In this document: piece after piece, positions 63,600-64,000 of the stretch
How positions within the stretch are numbered: the first letter of the stretch is position 1
Layout: each line of letters opens with the position of its first letter
Assembly: GCF_030272615.1 (NCBI RefSeq)
Contig: NC_081408.1
Span: 405,861,389 to 405,925,388 of the forward strand
DNA: 64,000 nucleotides
DNA from: Cryptomeria japonica
Lineage: Eukaryota > Streptophyta > Pinopsida > Cupressales > Cupressaceae
Direction of reading: 5' to 3'
Notes under the pieces: generated by a model
What the model was told of the DNA's origin: nothing
Database searches by the model: none
The model's input: only the letters and a program-made list of their open reading frames with translations
Position numbers and translations under genes: made by a program

Positions 63600-64000
63600 A
63601 AAGGTGGTCATTACACTTTAATTAATATTTAAGTTATCAAAAGGTCAAGTAAAAGACACCTTATATTAATTATTTATGAAGGTGAATTTTAAGTTACTTA
63701 AGTGCCACAAAAATAAATAATTAAATTAAGTCACTTATTTGGAGCTAAAATTTTATTATTAAAAAGAAAGATCCAAAAGTGCTTATAAAAGGGAATTCGG
63801 AGGAGAAATGGATTTTGAATATGTTATGAAACCTTATTTTCTTTGTGAGATTGAACATTGTTTATCTCTTTTGCCTTCGACGAAACTTTAAAGATTGGTA
63901 TCGGTGGTGATAGATTCCTCCCTAACCAATATTGTGTGATTCATTCAGGGTCACAATTTGTGCATAAAAGATGAGGTGAATTCATCCAACCTTCACAAGT
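63600..64000 (+). promoter_or_regulatory. LTR-like sequence with TATA box
   Basis: GCTTATAAAAGGG at about 63781-63793 is a good TATA box, following AT-rich DNA that begins GGTCATTACACTTTAATTAA. The leader-like region after it resembles the R-U5 part of gypsy LTRs in composition. The window ends before a primer site or LTR end can be seen, so the assignment is weak. Confidence 0.3.

Noticed and set aside
43342-64000. Upstream FKBP and TPR exons of the PAS1-like gene
   Set aside because: I looked for minus-strand FKBP and TPR motifs and found none; not reported.

Overview
The window reads as nuclear DNA of a large, repeat-rich plant genome. The evidence is plant retrotransposon architecture (primer sites for initiator-Met tRNA, very long LTRs), plant Ty3/gypsy, hAT and pogo-type proteins, long (TA)n tracts, strong CpG-to-TpG/CpA decay, and one recognisable plant gene end (PASTICCINO1-like). 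A gymnosperm is my best guess from the gene-poor layout; no single sequence here proves it.

Layout. 1-3.5 kb: AT-rich DNA with a 164-bp tandem duplication. 3.54-5.47 kb: a tandem array of a miniature LTR element (TRIM) with ten 135-bp LTRs and nine 64-bp interiors, all inside one 5-bp target duplication; every LTR carries a tRNA-like sequence with Pol III A and B boxes. 5.88-18.36 kb: a complete 12.5-kb non-coding LTR retrotransposon (LARD-like) with 4.1-4.3-kb LTRs and a 5-bp target duplication. 18.4-24.7 kb: AT-rich, nothing recognised. 24.75-26.05 kb: two broken host-gene fragments, a CXC-domain (TSO1/CPP-like) piece and a processed enoyl-CoA hydratase pseudogene. 26.6-38.8 kb: a pogo-type (Tc1/mariner superfamily) composite with a decayed transposase, an extra unknown ORF, a 1.07-kb internal tandem duplication, minisatellites, and three related terminal inverted repeat ends.

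39.7-40.25 kb: an apparently perfect 251-bp tandem duplication. 41.1-41.8 kb: the last three exons of a PASTICCINO1-like immunophilin on the minus strand, with intact splice sites and an open frame; it is the only segment that looks like a live host gene. Its upstream exons were not found. 44.7-48.6 kb: a plus-strand gypsy 5' LTR, primer site and broken gag. 48.6-53.6 kb: a minus-strand gypsy (gag, protease, RT, RNase H, integrase) interrupted in RNase H by a 1.07-kb non-autonomous hAT element with 8-bp target duplication. 54.8-55.6 kb: decayed hAT transposase C-terminal half. 57.0-60.7 kb: a long uncharacterised, probably transposon-associated reading frame (823 codons open, then broken upstream). 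61.35-62.56 kb: a field of degenerate TTCGGACC/GGTCCGAA motifs. 63.6-64 kb: LTR-like sequence with a TATA box.

Almost everything is transposon strata. The most unusual item is the TRIM array with tRNA-like LTRs, an apparent counterpart of the 5S-bearing Cassandra TRIMs.
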